NCBI GenBank assembly: GCA_963931865.1
Contig: OZ007511.1
Location: forward strand, 8,302,344 to 8,366,343
Direction of reading: 5' to 3'
Origin: Axinella damicornis
Lineage: Eukaryota > Porifera > Demospongiae > Axinellida > Axinellidae
Length of the DNA stretch: 64,000 nucleotides
Under the pieces are notes generated by a model, which was not told where the DNA came from, searched no databases, and saw only the letters and a list, made by a program, of their open reading frames with translations. Positions within the stretch are counted from its first letter, which is position 1, and every line of letters starts with the position of its first letter. Shown one piece after another: positions 21,666 to 32,359 of this stretch. Made by a program: the position numbers and the translations under genes.

Positions 21666-22998
21666 TTTGTTGACTCGTACATATAGCAGCTAGCTAGCAT
21701 GAATTAGCATACAGCGCACGTGCATGGTGTTAACATCTTTACCGTAGAGTAAGTAATAAGTGTCCATGTTTCGGACGTTAGAAAGCAGCTGAACAGGGGG
21801 TGGGCGCTACATACATACTCTGACTAATTAGGCATGTAGTATCCGCCCACCCATTCAGCACTTTATAAACAACAAAAATTGATCACATGTCTTTGAGAAG
21901 TCCTTGAGAAGAAACGCGTGACAGAGAAAACATGCCATAGTTCATAGCTACTTCACTGCTAAATCGGCCTTTTTGAATGCACAACCTTACCCAAAGGTTA
22001 AGAATGCTGCTCAAGACTTTTGTGATGGGTGGGCCCTTACTACACTGCTTTTGAACCCTGTGCAGTAACTTTCGCGTGAAGAGGGGGGTGGGCGCTTGAT
22101 ACGTACTCTACGGTAGGTACAAGTCAATTAACCAATCAGATTCAGCCCTCTGAAATCTCGCAGATGACTAAGCAACTTCACCAGACCCTCCCTCCCCACG
22201 TGTGATACTGGAAGCAATCCACGCTGGGGTTGGTTTGGGTCTGGGGCCGAGACTAGTACCCACCCAACCTCCCTATCGCATGGTAACGGTAGATGGGGCG
22301 GTATACAGCCTTCTGTCTTCGTGAGGGTCCTCTGCTGAGGTGCTGAAAGGTACAATGTACCTCAGCGTGACATGGGTGCTTACTTTTCACTTAGGCCACC
22401 GGCTGGGTACTATTCACTTAGCCAACGGTTGGGTGGTACTGGGCCCGAGGGCCCCGCCTTCCTTATCCACTCTCACGTTTGGTTGGGGGTTGGTGCACCT
22501 GACCAGTTGCAACATGAGTGGTACAGATCAGCACCCTTCCTAGTCCCGGAACCAGACCCTTCGCACGGGGAGGAGGAAGGGTCTGGGCATGTGCCTACAA
22601 TTGAGTTGTCCTCACAGAATGCAATTATAATAGTGATCAACCACACGTACAATCACAGTCAACCTGCTTGTTGCTTTTGTTGACTTTTGTCAGACATTCG
22701 CGGGTAACGCGGTACAGCACAGTGATTTGCAGTGCCTAGTCGCTGGCGACACTGAAAGCCCAGAGAAAAATCATTTACCTGACGTCATTCGCAATCAACG
22801 CTTCGGATTCGTTACATCAACATTCGGACCTGGGGACAACTCAAATGTAAGATGGTGCCCAGACCCTTCCTCCTCCCTATGCGAAGGGTCTGGTTCCGAG
22901 ACTACACCCTTCCTACCACTACCACTATGACGAGAGTACACACAGGTACAGGAAATAAAGTAGAGGATCAATAGGAGTCCCAGACTGTTACATAGTTA

Positions 22999-23257
22999 CT
23001 AGAAACAAAAAATTTTCTTACAAAAATAACAAATGATTTAGTGATGGCCACCCCGATCGACTCCCGAAAAAGCAGACAAACAAGGAATGCCATTAACCAG
23101 CCTCAGTCCCATCCCATTGAAAAATGTAGAATTTAGGGATGGGATGGGACTGAGGCTGGTTAATGGCATTCCTTGTTTGTCTGCTTTTTCGGGAGTCGAT
23201 CGGGGTGGCCATCACTAAATCATTTGTTATTTTTGTAAGAAAATTTTTTGTTTCTAG
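22999..23257. mobile_element. Perfect 118-bp inverted repeat (hairpin) with 23-nt loop
   Basis: Arms 22,999-23,116 and 23,140-23,257 are exact reverse complements (CTAGAAACAAAAAATTTTC... ending CAGTCCCATCCCA). Copies 1 and 3 of block A lack it. Perfect arms suggest a young foldback element or a recently formed palindrome. If transcribed it would give long double-stranded RNA. No clear target-site duplication except possibly CTAG at both ends. Confidence 0.85.
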
Positions 23258-23405
23258 TTTGTGAGGTTTTTTGAGCGCATGGAATGCGTAACTTTCATGA
23301 TGTCATTTTATTAATTGCCTTGATGGATGTGAACCTTCTGCTGGGCACTGAGCAGGCTTTGATGCTTCATTCTATTTCCACTACCAAAACTCTAACCTCA
23401 CTCAC

Positions 23406-23589
23406 AGTATTGGTGGTATATACATGTTCCGCACTGTAGTTACGTCATGAAAAGAAAGCCACGCCTCCATGATGGCATAGTCACGATAGATCTTGGCAAG
23501 AAGAGGTTGGTAGAAATTCCTCGCAGCGGTAGTGAGGCACCACATGATGGATTCACAAGGATTCAGCTGATCACCAAGCGCCCAAAATG
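23406..23589 (-). other. Candidate orphan exon (184 nt)
   Basis: On the minus strand an acceptor (CTTTTTACAG) precedes an open frame reading FWALGDQLNPCESIMWCLTT, then AARNFYQPLLAKIYRDYAIM, which ends at a good donor GTGAGT. Entry phase 1, exit phase 2. The amino-acid composition is protein-like. It lies inside the 1.1-kb insertion of block A copy 2, so it may be a captured exon or part of a larger mobile element. Family not recognised. Confidence 0.35.
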
Positions 23590-24608
23590 CTGTAAAAAGA
23601 ATGCAACGTGCGTTTGCATGTGAACTGCGCATGCGCATTTGGCACGCGTGACCGCTGGTTGCATCAAAATGGCTTCGTGCTAGCAATTCACGGAATCATA
23701 GCTAGCCAGCAGTGCCGTTCTTGCCAGTATGTAGTCAAAAGGGCCGAAAGGAGCTACTACGACGAAAGCGATGTTGTTCTGTGAGTGAACTAGCTCAGGA
23801 AATGCTTTTGTTGTCCAGCTATGCTAGTCAATGAGAAAGAAGAAGAAGAAGAAGAAGAAGAAAGAAAGAAAGAAGATGACGAAATCGGAATTTTACGGAG
23901 ACTTATTACTCGACTCCCGCGTACTCTCAGGTACGTTTGCGAGTGTTTTTGTGAACTGCTAGGCAGTATCATTCTGTCTGCATGCTTGGTTTGGGGGGTA
24001 GTAGCTTCTTTGGCCGTTTTCCTGCTGGTGCATCAGTATGGTATTTCGAAATTTCCTTAGCCATCCCTAAATAGAGAACGCTACCGCGTTCTCTGATATC
24101 ATGTTCCTGGAATGGGTTACTTACCCAATTAGATTCCAAATGCACTATCAATTCCAGAACTTGTTCCAGGAACCAAAATCCAAGCACGTGTACGTACGTG
24201 TAGACTGTAGACGTCATGTCAACGTCTGTATACAAGTTACGTAACTTACGTGTACTATGAACCAATTGCCAATTGCCAATGCACTCATCACAGGATCTCA
24301 CGCCAAATGTGTACCGCTATGCAATGGTGGCATTGGTGCTGGACCCAGGGAGTCAGGGACGCGAACAAGGAGTCAGGGACGCGGACCGTGAGGGAGTCAG
24401 GGACGCGATCAGGGCCAGAAATGAAGCATGAGTGTCGTCATGTCCCAAAGGGTTTCAGTGAAGAACGATTAGCAAGGAAGCTGTTAATGATCAGACAAGG
24501 CTAGGCACTCCTATGACGGAAAGGATACACATATATAGAGTGCTGCAAGGTATAGCTAGTAGGAGTTTAGCACTGAACGGTTTAAACTGTACAAAGAGTC
24601 TAGCCACA

Positions 24609-24891
24609 TAAGGGGGTGACACTCCCATACGCGCTGTAGTCAGAGCTGCGACCGGTCTTATCAGCGAATCTTGACCCCGTATACTAAGGAAAGGCTGCAG
24701 TCGCTACGCATTCTTCCGTATACTATCGGCGGTCAAGCAGTCAACCTGGTGAAATACAACGCAGTCAAACGGTCAAGAGTCTTTTTGCGATGCGGTCATT
24801 GACAAGCGGTCAAGCAGCAAAAATGACGATCAAGATTTCTTGACCCCGGTCGCAGCTCTGACTACGGCGTCAATGGGAGTGTCACCCCCTT
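24609..24891. mobile_element. Inverted-repeat element, GGGGGTGACACTCCCAT ends, 6-bp target-site duplication
   Basis: The ends AAGGGGGTGACACTCCCAT and ATGGGAGTGTCACCCCCTT, plus AGTCAGAGCTGCGACC/GGTCGCAGCTCTGACT, form long terminal inverted repeats. GCCACA flanks both sides (24,603-24,608 and 24,892-24,897). Block A copy 1 has GCCACA once, with no insert (near 2145). Superfamily not certain. Confidence 0.8.
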
Positions 24892-25037
24892 GCCACACCC
24901 CGTGACTGATTTTGTGCGTAGATGTCACACCAACCTGATTCCATGTACTGAAAAGGAGAATAGGTGAAGTGGAACTACATCAGATGTACTTCTGTAGCTA
25001 TGTGGACAGTCTGCATGTGCCTAGCCTAGCTGTAGCT

Positions 25038-25181
25038 TAGCCTCGCTCCCAGGCCTACCCCGTTGTTTCTGCTCTTCGGTTTGCGTTGACGGATGAGTTG
25101 AGAACGGCGTGGCGATCTTCGCCGCTCCATGTATTATTGTCAACGCAAACCGAAGAACAGAAAGGCTTGGGAATGAGGCTA
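25038..25181. mobile_element. hAT-like TAGCCTCG-family element
   Basis: Termini TAGCCTCGCTCCCAGGCC and GGCTTGGGAATGAGGCTA, arms including TCTTCGGTTTGCGTTGAC. GCTGTAGCT repeats on both sides (25,029-25,037 and 25,182-25,190). In block A copy 1 only the right part remains (about 2705-2762). Confidence 0.75.
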
Positions 25182-26207
25182 GCTGTAGCTAGGCTATAGG
25201 CACATGCACTCACAGTCAATGTGTTTCCAAATCTATGCAAAATTAATAGTATAGCCTCATTTACGATTTGAGTCCCATCTCCAGTGTTTGATCACTTGCA
25301 GTGTGCATGCAATTATGGAGGGGGAGGCCTGGGAGATCTGCACGGTCCTGTGCAGTCACATCAAGTATAGACGCACACAGGGGGCCGCAGTCCTACCGCA
25401 GCAATTCATGTTTTTGTGTCGACTCGTCCCTGGCATTGTGAACCATGAATGGTATTGCTTTCTGCAGTTCATGGATAGTCTAGTGCATGCCAAACGTGTT
25501 TGACTGCTGAAGTGATCAAAGACTGGAGGTGGGAATGGCCTAGCAATGAGGCTATAGGCTAGGTACATGATAAATTGACAAGCCATTTCTAAAATGTTCC
25601 ACCCACAGATATATAGCTCTCAGTTATTCTGGAAAAGGAAAGAGAGAGGAAGCGCAGTTGAATTGAATGACACTCCTTTTACCTTTGGTGCATGAAACAG
25701 TTTGAATGCTACACTTCTGCAAGGCTAAGACTCTGATCATGAGCCGGTGAACAAGGGACAAGGAAAGTTTGGCACTCAGTGCTATACACTCTACCCCTGA
25801 CTGCATCAATGGAAGAGACACACTGGGCATTTCCTCTGGAAGTTATGGAGCTTGCTGAAATTGGCATGTCTACAGACTACAGACAGTGTATACCTGTACT
25901 TGCTAGTAACTTTAGGTGCTCTTATACCAGTGATGACCATTCTGGATTTTGAAATATGCCATGATATTAATTTTGTTTCAAGAATGTAGTAGCTGTAATT
26001 ACATTCACAGCTGTCAGCAATGTCTGCATGGTGTCATAACTGCCAAGCCTACACCCAGATTTTATCTCGCAGCTAGATCAAATCTGGGTGAAGACTTGGA
26101 ACAAGACTAGGTATTGGTCCAGCAGGAAGTACATATATACTAGTATAATTATATAATATAATTGACATGCCATGCACTCAGTACCTGACCTGGCACTATA
26201 ACACATT

Positions 26208-26380
26208 TTTAATGATATTCATAGACCCCACAAAGGGCCTCAAGAAAACATGCAAATTGGTGGTGTATAAGGTGTGCCATCAGTCAGATCTGGTCCAAGT
26301 TTAGGGAAATGCTGGGCGAAAATCCGACTGACTGACATCCACCCGAATGCTGGGCTTGTGGGGGTCATGAATATCATTAA
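26208..26380. mobile_element. Foldback with TTAATGATATTCAT ends
   Basis: TTAATGATATTCATAGACCC and its imperfect complement ending GAATATCATTAA enclose about 130 bp. The same AATGATATTCAT word is repeated in block D. Absent from block A copy 1. Confidence 0.55.
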
Positions 26381-26695
26381 CGGTATTGCCAGAGGGGTCT
26401 TTCCATGTGTGCGGGCCCCACCAAGTTTGGCCGCTGAGGAGCGAATGCTGCGGGAGAGGAGTACCTACGAAAGCGGTGTGCGCTGAATGCATGAAAATGT
26501 GTTGTCTTGGTGGGAAGAATTCGTGTTTAAAGGGTTAAACAGTGGGGAACATTTGTAATTAATCAAGTAGAAGCAAGGGGTTAACCCATTGACTCATGAT
26601 TTAAATGCAGTGATATAGTGTAGTGATGAACTGTAGTGACTTAAAAATTTAATGCTCCCATGCAGTCGATCCCATGAGACACCCATAAAATTACG

Positions 26696-26818
26696 TTAAG
26701 GTGGCAGATACCCCTTTACGCTAGGTTACCTTTAAACGTCGGGGGCCCCGACGTTTAAACGTCGGGGCCCCCCGACGTTTAAAGGTAACCTAACGTAAAG
26801 GGGTATCTGCCACCTTAA
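26696..26818. mobile_element. Compact foldback bounded by TTAA
   Basis: TTAAGGTGGCAGATACCCC pairs with its complement at the right end, and the centre is a run of GTCGGGG/CCCCGAC and GTTTAAAC palindromes. TTAA at both ends would fit a piggyBac-type target, but an empty site cannot be proved because the copy 1 flank has diverged. Confidence 0.65.
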
Positions 26819-27237
26819 GTCAGCCCCATGGGTAAACCATGGGTTTAGGCCTAGCATTCTTGACTGTAGGCTCTATAGTCTCCAGACTCTAGGCTCCGGC
26901 CATGCTGCAGGCTCGACACTCATGGGACCATTAATTGTGTACAGCTTGCCCATACACTGTCATGACAGCTATACTGCTCGATCGATATCTTCGTTGTAAT
27001 ATATTACTGTACTACCAGGGTGGCAGTCTGCATGCATGCATGGATGTGATGACAACAACCCTCACAACAACCCACTCTCTAAAATTTAATTTAACGGTGG
27101 CTGCATGTGAATACAAATAATCTGCTTCATAGTAAACAGCATTTAATAATCATTGGGTACAAAGCTCATGATCATAGTGGTTTTGCTGATGAGGTATATA
27201 GCTATATAGCTGAACAGGTGCTGTGAAACAAAGCTTC

Positions 27238-28683
27238 TTAGTGATAGTTTCGGATGTGCCTCTTGAGGTATGTGGGTGTTGCGAAACTCTTACTGCAAAA
27301 TTCACAGTCATGGGGAATCTGTTGGTGAATCTTGTAATGCTCAGTAAGATAATATTTCCCGACGGTCCTTCCACACCACTCGCACATGCATTTCGGGGGG
27401 CCGGAATGAGATGACTCCATGTGACCTTGCAGAGCCAATTCAGTAGGAAACCGCTTCAAACAATCTCTACAGCTAAACGTTAGCTTCTCTAACTGGTCAG
27501 GGTGGCACTGTGAAGTATGATCTTGAAGAGAATCGGCGTAGCGGAAGACCTTATCACAGAACTGACATCTGTGAGACTTTCGATGGGACTTTCGATGGTT
27601 TGTAAGACCAGCTGCAGATTTGCATACCTTAGAACAATGTTCACATACATACTCTGTTGATGATGATTTTTCAAGCTCTGATGGCTTCACTTGGTCTGGG
27701 TTACACAGGAATGGCTTCTCTCCTGTGTGGACTCTCCGGTGTGTATTCAGATTTTCACGTCGGTTGAACCTCTTGGGACAGAACTCACACAGGAATGGCT
27801 TCTCTCCTGTGTGGACTCTCTGGTGTGTTATCAGAACATCATTTCGGGTGAACCTCTTGGGACAGAACTCACACAGGAATGGCTTCTCTCCTGTGTGGAC
27901 TCTCCGGTGTGTATTCAGATTTTCACGTCGGTTGAACCTCTTGGGACAGAACTCACACAGGAATGGTTTCTCTCCTGTGTGGACTCTCTGGTGTTTATTC
28001 AGATTTCCATGATCATTGAACCTCTTGGGACAGAACTTACACTTGTATGGCTTCTCCCCTGTGTGGACTCTCTGATGCGTATTCAGCGTTTGACGGTGGT
28101 TGAACCTCTTGGGACAGAACTCACACAGGAATGGCTTCTCTCCTGTGTGGACTCTCTGGTGTGTTATTAGATGATCATGTCGATTGAACCTCTTGGGACA
28201 CAACTCACACAGGAATGGTTTCTCTCCTGCGTGTATCCTAAGGTGACGTCTAAGACCACCAGACAGTCCAAATGACTTTGAGCAACATGTACACTTGTAT
28301 GGCTTCTCTCCTGTGTGGACTCTCTGGTGTAATTTCAGATTTGAACGTAGATTGAACCTCTTGGGGCAGAACTCGCACAGGAATGGTTTCTCTCCTGTGT
28401 GTATCCTAAGGTGACGTCTAAGACCACCAGACAGTCCAAATGACTTTGAGCAACATGTACACTTGTATGGCTTCTCTCCTGTGTGGACTCTCTGGTGTAA
28501 TTTCAGATTTGAACGTAGATTGAACCTCTTGGGGCAGAACTCGCACAGGAATGGTTTCTCTCCTGTGTGTATCCTAAGGTGACGTCTAAGATCACTAGGA
28601 TATCCAAATGACTTTGAGCAATATGTACACTTCAAAACAAATGCCCTAGATCTAGCATGCGTAACTGAATGCCTCTTCATTGC
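27238..28683 (-). CDS. C2H2 zinc-finger protein 3 (16 fingers)
   Basis: A 480-aa frame from the ATG at 28,680, with eleven N-terminal fingers, a short NPDQVKPSELEKSSSTEY linker and five C-terminal fingers. Fingers 2-3 and 4-5 are identical (CEFCPKRFNLRSNLKLHQRV then CTCCSKSFGLSGGLRRHLRI), the mark of a recent 168-bp internal duplication. Fingers 9 and 11 (NRRENLNTH) also match. One linker reads AGEKP in place of TGEKP. The last finger ends HIRNYH at the stop. Intact frame. Putative DNA-binding protein of unknown target. Confidence 0.85.
   Translation of the reverse strand, partial: AMKRHSVTHARSRAFVLKCTYCSKSFGYPSDLRRHLRIHTGEKPFLCEFCPKRFNLRSNLKLHQRVHTGEKPYKCTCCSKSFGLSGGLRRHLRIHTGEKPFLCEFCPKRFNLRSNLKLHQRVHTGEKPYKCTCCSKSFGLSGGLRRHLRIHAGEKPFLCELCPKRFNRHDHLITHQRVHTGEKPFLCEFCPKRFNHRQTLNTHQRVHTGEKPYKCKFCPKRFNDHGNLNKHQRVHTGEKPFLCEFCPKRFNRRENLNTHRRVHTGEKPFLCEFCPKRFTRNDVLITHQRVHTGEKPFLCEFCPKRFNRRENLNTHRRVHTGEKPFLCNPDQVKPSELEKSSSTEYVCEHCSKVCKSAAGLTNHRKSHRKSHRCQFCDKVFRYADSLQDHTSQCHPDQLEKLTFSCRDCLKRFPTELALQGHMESSHSGPPKCMCEWCGRTVGKYYLTEHYKIHQQIPHDCEFCSKSFATPTYLKRHIRNYH
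28231..28566 (-). repeat. 168-bp tandem duplication of a finger pair in zinc-finger gene 3
   Basis: Two copies of a two-finger unit (2 x 84 bp) read almost identically, including silent positions. This indicates recent unequal exchange or gene conversion. Confidence 0.85.
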
Positions 28684-30194
28684 CTGTACACCAGCACAAC
28701 ACACCCACAGTATTCACATTCAGTCGGCGTTTCTCCTCCTGATTTCTCAGCAGCCGATCGTAACTACATCGGTGATTTGTTTCTGGTCAGTGGTGAATGA
28801 TCTTCTCTGTTGCTTTTCTTATTTCACTGGTATCTTCTTTGAGACATCCTCTTGGTGCTGCAGCCTATAGACAGTATAGAACTGCTTAAGTGACTGGATT
28901 GACATGCACATATGCTGCTGTGGAATCAGTACCATGATAGTTGACGATTATTTCGCATGGCAATAATTTCGCTGTCTATAGTCACTAAACTACACAAATA
29001 TTTCGCAGAGGGAAATTTTTCGCTGATTAATTTTTTCCGCTCATAATAATTTACTATTGACATGTGCGATCGCGCCAATGGAGGAAGAGTTACTGATCGA
29101 GCTGTGTATGTGTGGCTACCACGTCTACAATGTTTCCGATTAAGCATGTGAACTTGCGTGCGTTCGACAGAACATTTACCCGCGAGACGGCAGCAAGGAA
29201 GATGAACACCATCCTAGCGAAGAAGGACAATCTCTACCCAAGTACTTCTTCTAGTCCGGGTACCTCTCCTATCAGTGTAGCAGGCCAGATTTGGAGAAAG
29301 TATCGCCGGATGCAACCCCAACATTTACCGTTCTTGACAACAGCTCGACATTTGCTGTTGCGTAAGTCGGAGGGAGGGCTCATGCAGTGCTGCTGTGGAG
29401 CCGCCGCAACTCCAGTTGCTTCGACACGGTGTTGCTGTGGAGCTGCCGCAACTCCAGTTGCTTTGACAACGCCATGAGAGAGCCCATGGATCTACGGATC
29501 ACGTGCTTATACAGTCAAATTTGAATTCTACATTTTGCAATCTATGAACGTTGCATGCCCTCTTGCCGCCGAAGGCGGCTCGATGCGCCCTTGGTAACAG
29601 GTAACTTACCACACAAATGTAGCTGGTGGGGGGCGACTGTCATACACACCGAGCTTAGTTGGTTGAACAATATATGTGAATCTTTTTCATACTGAAATCT
29701 TTTGCCATTTGCCGATTATGTCATTCTCATGTGAGGAAAGGTATCAGCCTCTCCCCACTTTTCTGTACTGCGAGCGACGAAAAGCTGGGTGGGTCAAGGC
29801 TAGGGCAGATCAATGCAGAGTCTATTTGTACACACCTCTCATGTTCCTTTGGCATACCCTGTGCTCAGAAAGTGGCTGTACTTTTATAATACCTCTCCCT
29901 TAGCAAGCATCAATGGCAGAGAGAGATCGAGAAACGTTTGACTTTGTGGTAATCAAAAGAGTTATGACATCATTTCCGCATGCAATGATGAGCAGTTGAG
30001 ACTTTATGGCCATGTATATAGCTAACCCCTTGCAAATGATGGTGAGGGCTACTACACTTTACACACTTCCAAACAGCCTACAAGGTTGTTTCATACTGAT
30101 CCTTGCACAGTACGATACTTCAACGCACAGAATCAGTCACAACTTATAGTTAACACTAGTGGCTAAAGTAAAATGTGTCTAACAACTCCACATG

Positions 30195-30350
30195 TATACT
30201 GGAAGCCGGTGCTGGGTGGTACAGGGCCCCGAGGGCCCCACACCCTATCCACTCCCACTTCCGGTTGGGGGTGGGTGCGCAGCTCCGGCATGAATGGTAT
30301 AGTCTCGTGCCCAGACCCTACCCGGCCCGTCGTGGGAAAGTGGGTCTGGC
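30195..30350. repeat. GGGCCC module plus AGTCTCG/CCAGACC relic inserted in block C2
   Basis: Contains GGTGGTACAGGGCCCCGAGG, TATCCACTCCCACTTCCGGT and AGTCTCGTGCCCAGACCCT. This combination also occurs in blocks A and B. Absent from block C1. Confidence 0.6.
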
Positions 30351-30569
30351 GACTTTGTGCAGAAACCTCAGTCTTCGTTAAGAAGTCACAACATTTAGGC
30401 AGGAATTTCAGAATGCCAATGAAATCATAGAGAATGAAGTTGTAGAAAATTTCTCTATATTTCATGCGTAGGACGTCCGGTTCTGTCTGGTTTCAGACGC
30501 AGCCATGTCCAAGTTCGCCATCAAAGGCTTGGAGCCATCATTAAATTTGTCATTGTTTGTGTCGTTATC

Positions 30570-30592
30570 CTACCCTAACCCTAACCCTGACC
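30570..30592. repeat. Short telomere-like run (CCCTAA)
   Basis: TACCCTAACCCTAACCCTGA: about three units of the animal telomere repeat. Too short to be a telomere. Confidence 0.7.
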
Positions 30593-30824
30593 CATTGTCC
30601 TTTCATTATGGCTCCCCTAAACCCAACCTCCTTGATGGCAGACTGTTAGCTGAACTACGAATATTAAATGAAGACCGAGAATGTTGCTGTAAGTCACCAG
30701 ACGGCTATAGATTTCCAGCTAGGCACGACACTAAGGGGCTAAGCAATAGGGCTTTTCAAGTCTGTTGCAGCAAGATACCATCTACGCTCGTGTCAAAGAT
30801 GAGGGCCAAAGCTTAGGTAGAAGG

Positions 30825-31257
30825 GTGGAGAACTCGCCATTTGTCAATGCAGTGCGCCTCATCTACAAAGACAGCATCAACGCATCTCTCTCTTCTGTTG
30901 CTACACTGAGAATGCCTCCGTTCTCTACCCTTCTGCCAATGACTCCGCCCGGTTTTTGGCACTAACAGGTACCACATAGAGTACAGGTAGCAGGAGGCCA
31001 CAAAGCGGTGCTCCTGCTAACAGGAACACCAGAGGGCTCATTGCAATGACAATCAGCTCCCCCTGACACTGCAGGAGGCAGGCATCCACTACAGCTGAGC
31101 GACATTCCATCCTGCCCGTCAGAATCGATACAAAAACATAGTTTGTCCTTTCACCAGCTCTCTCGCAACTTTGAGCTGTTCTGGCTTCACCAAAGCAAGT
31201 GACCGTTGACCCCAGTTGGCAAAATACAGCTGCAATCGCAGTCTCAACGTCGGCCAC
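30825..31257 (-). pseudogene. Degenerate RecQ-like helicase remnant, copy in block C2
   Basis: One frame reads VFVSILTGRMECRS, then LIVIAMSPLVFLLAG (like helicase motif Ia, IVVSPLxxLM). Another frame reads VDAVFVDEAHCIDKW, a good match to RecQ motif II (DEAHCIxxW). The order fits an SF2 helicase core, but the motifs lie in different frames, the Walker A lysine is not seen, and the intervening sequence is shortened. It is a broken helicase-like fragment, probably from a repeated family. Confidence 0.45.
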
Positions 31258-32359
31258 TTTGTTGACTCGTACATACAGCAGCTAGCTAGCATGAATTAGC
31301 ATACGGCGTACGTGGTGTTAACATTCCAAATGTCTTTACCGTAGAGTATGTAATAAGTGTCCATGTTTCGGAAGTTAGAAAGCAGCTGAACAGGGGGTGG
31401 GTGCTGCTACATACATACATACCTACGTACTCTGACTAATTAGGCATGTAGTATCCGCCCACCCATTCAGCACTGTATAAACAACAAGTGTTGTGGTAAG
31501 CTGTGAATATCAATGACAGGCTATAATCCAATATAATATGTCCATCTTTCACCTAAGGAAATAGTCTCGTTCCCAGACCCACAATACGCGCGGAAGGAGG
31601 GTCTCGTGAATATAGTACAAAATTTTTGAGCACCGCGGAATATCGGCAGTACGAATCTGATCGGTCAATACGTGTCACGCGCTACTCACACCAACAAATT
31701 CCCACGCAGACGAGTGAATCAGCAAGTACAAGCTACTTACACGTACTTAGCGAATTTCTTTGTCGGTACATCGCTTGTCTTGGGCTTTATAAACGCCAGG
31801 GATCTTGTTGCTGTTGGGACGATGCTCGCGTCGCTGTCAGTGCGAAAAACCATGGGTCTCTGTCGCGTGGGGAGACTTCGGAGATCCGTAGGCGTGCTGG
31901 ACGCTAAGGGAGAGTCGCACGCACTTCTCTTCCTAGCGGTGCTGGTTGCTGAAGCAGACGTCATTCGCATGTAAATGTAAAGTATAAAACACGAGGGTCC
32001 ACCGACCGTACCGTTGTTTGTGCCTTGCGTAGCGTTTCCAGGTCCTGGAAACATCCCCTACATTGCTACTCATACTTGAAGCGTTCTGGGTTATGCAAGC
32101 TCTTGACACAGGCCATCAAAAGCAGCGGTAGCGCATTCAGAGGTTCTTGTCCCCAGTTTTCACTGTCGAATACTTCGATATCTTATAGCATGCAGTAGCC
32201 ATTGTTGAATAAAACGGATAATATTATTCATGGCCGTAATGACGCACGCACACTGTCTGGTTCTGTTCATTTGTGAAACCTCAGGTGTGCTAGCCCATAG
32301 TGTGAAGTTATACTATATTCACCAGACCCTTCTCCTTCCTTCTGAGAGGGTCTGGGCAC

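Larger units (their letters stand above)
18640..21880. repeat. Block C, copy 1 (zinc-finger gene 2 and upstream flank)
   Basis: It aligns with 27,120-31,490. Upstream of the zinc-finger exon both copies share an ATTATTTCGCATGGCAATAA element, a serine/threonine-rich plus-strand frame (STSSSPVTSP at about 20,490; STSSSPGTSP at about 29,235) and a helicase-like remnant. The plus-strand frame is interrupted in this copy (GTGAACTAG near 20,400). I do not claim it as a gene. Confidence 0.75.
21880..26900. repeat. Block A, copy 2
   Basis: It aligns with copy 1 but carries extra insertions: about 1.1 kb at 22,999-24,098 (starting with a perfect hairpin), 283 bp at 24,609-24,891, foldbacks at 26,208-26,380 and 26,696-26,818. 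From 26,210 to 26,540 it differs wholly from copy 1. It leads into zinc-finger gene 3 exactly as copy 1 leads into zinc-finger gene 1. An AAG/AAAG microsatellite lies at about 23,832-23,876. Confidence 0.75.
27120..31490. repeat. Block C, copy 2 (zinc-finger gene 3 and upstream flank)
   Basis: Homologous to 18,640-21,880. It has an extra stretch of about 580 bp near 29,800-30,390 that contains a GGGCCC-module repeat and an AGTCTCG/CCAGACC relic, plus about 150 bp near 30,505-30,650 with telomere-like units. The plus-strand serine-rich frame has a local tandem copy (TGCTGTGGAGC..GTTGC) near 29,390-29,465. Confidence 0.75.

Noticed and set aside
30505..30816. Plus-strand frame MSKFAIKGLEPSLNLSL and onwards
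   Set aside because: Opposite a helicase-like remnant, includes telomere-like units, and the first half is absent from the paralogous block.
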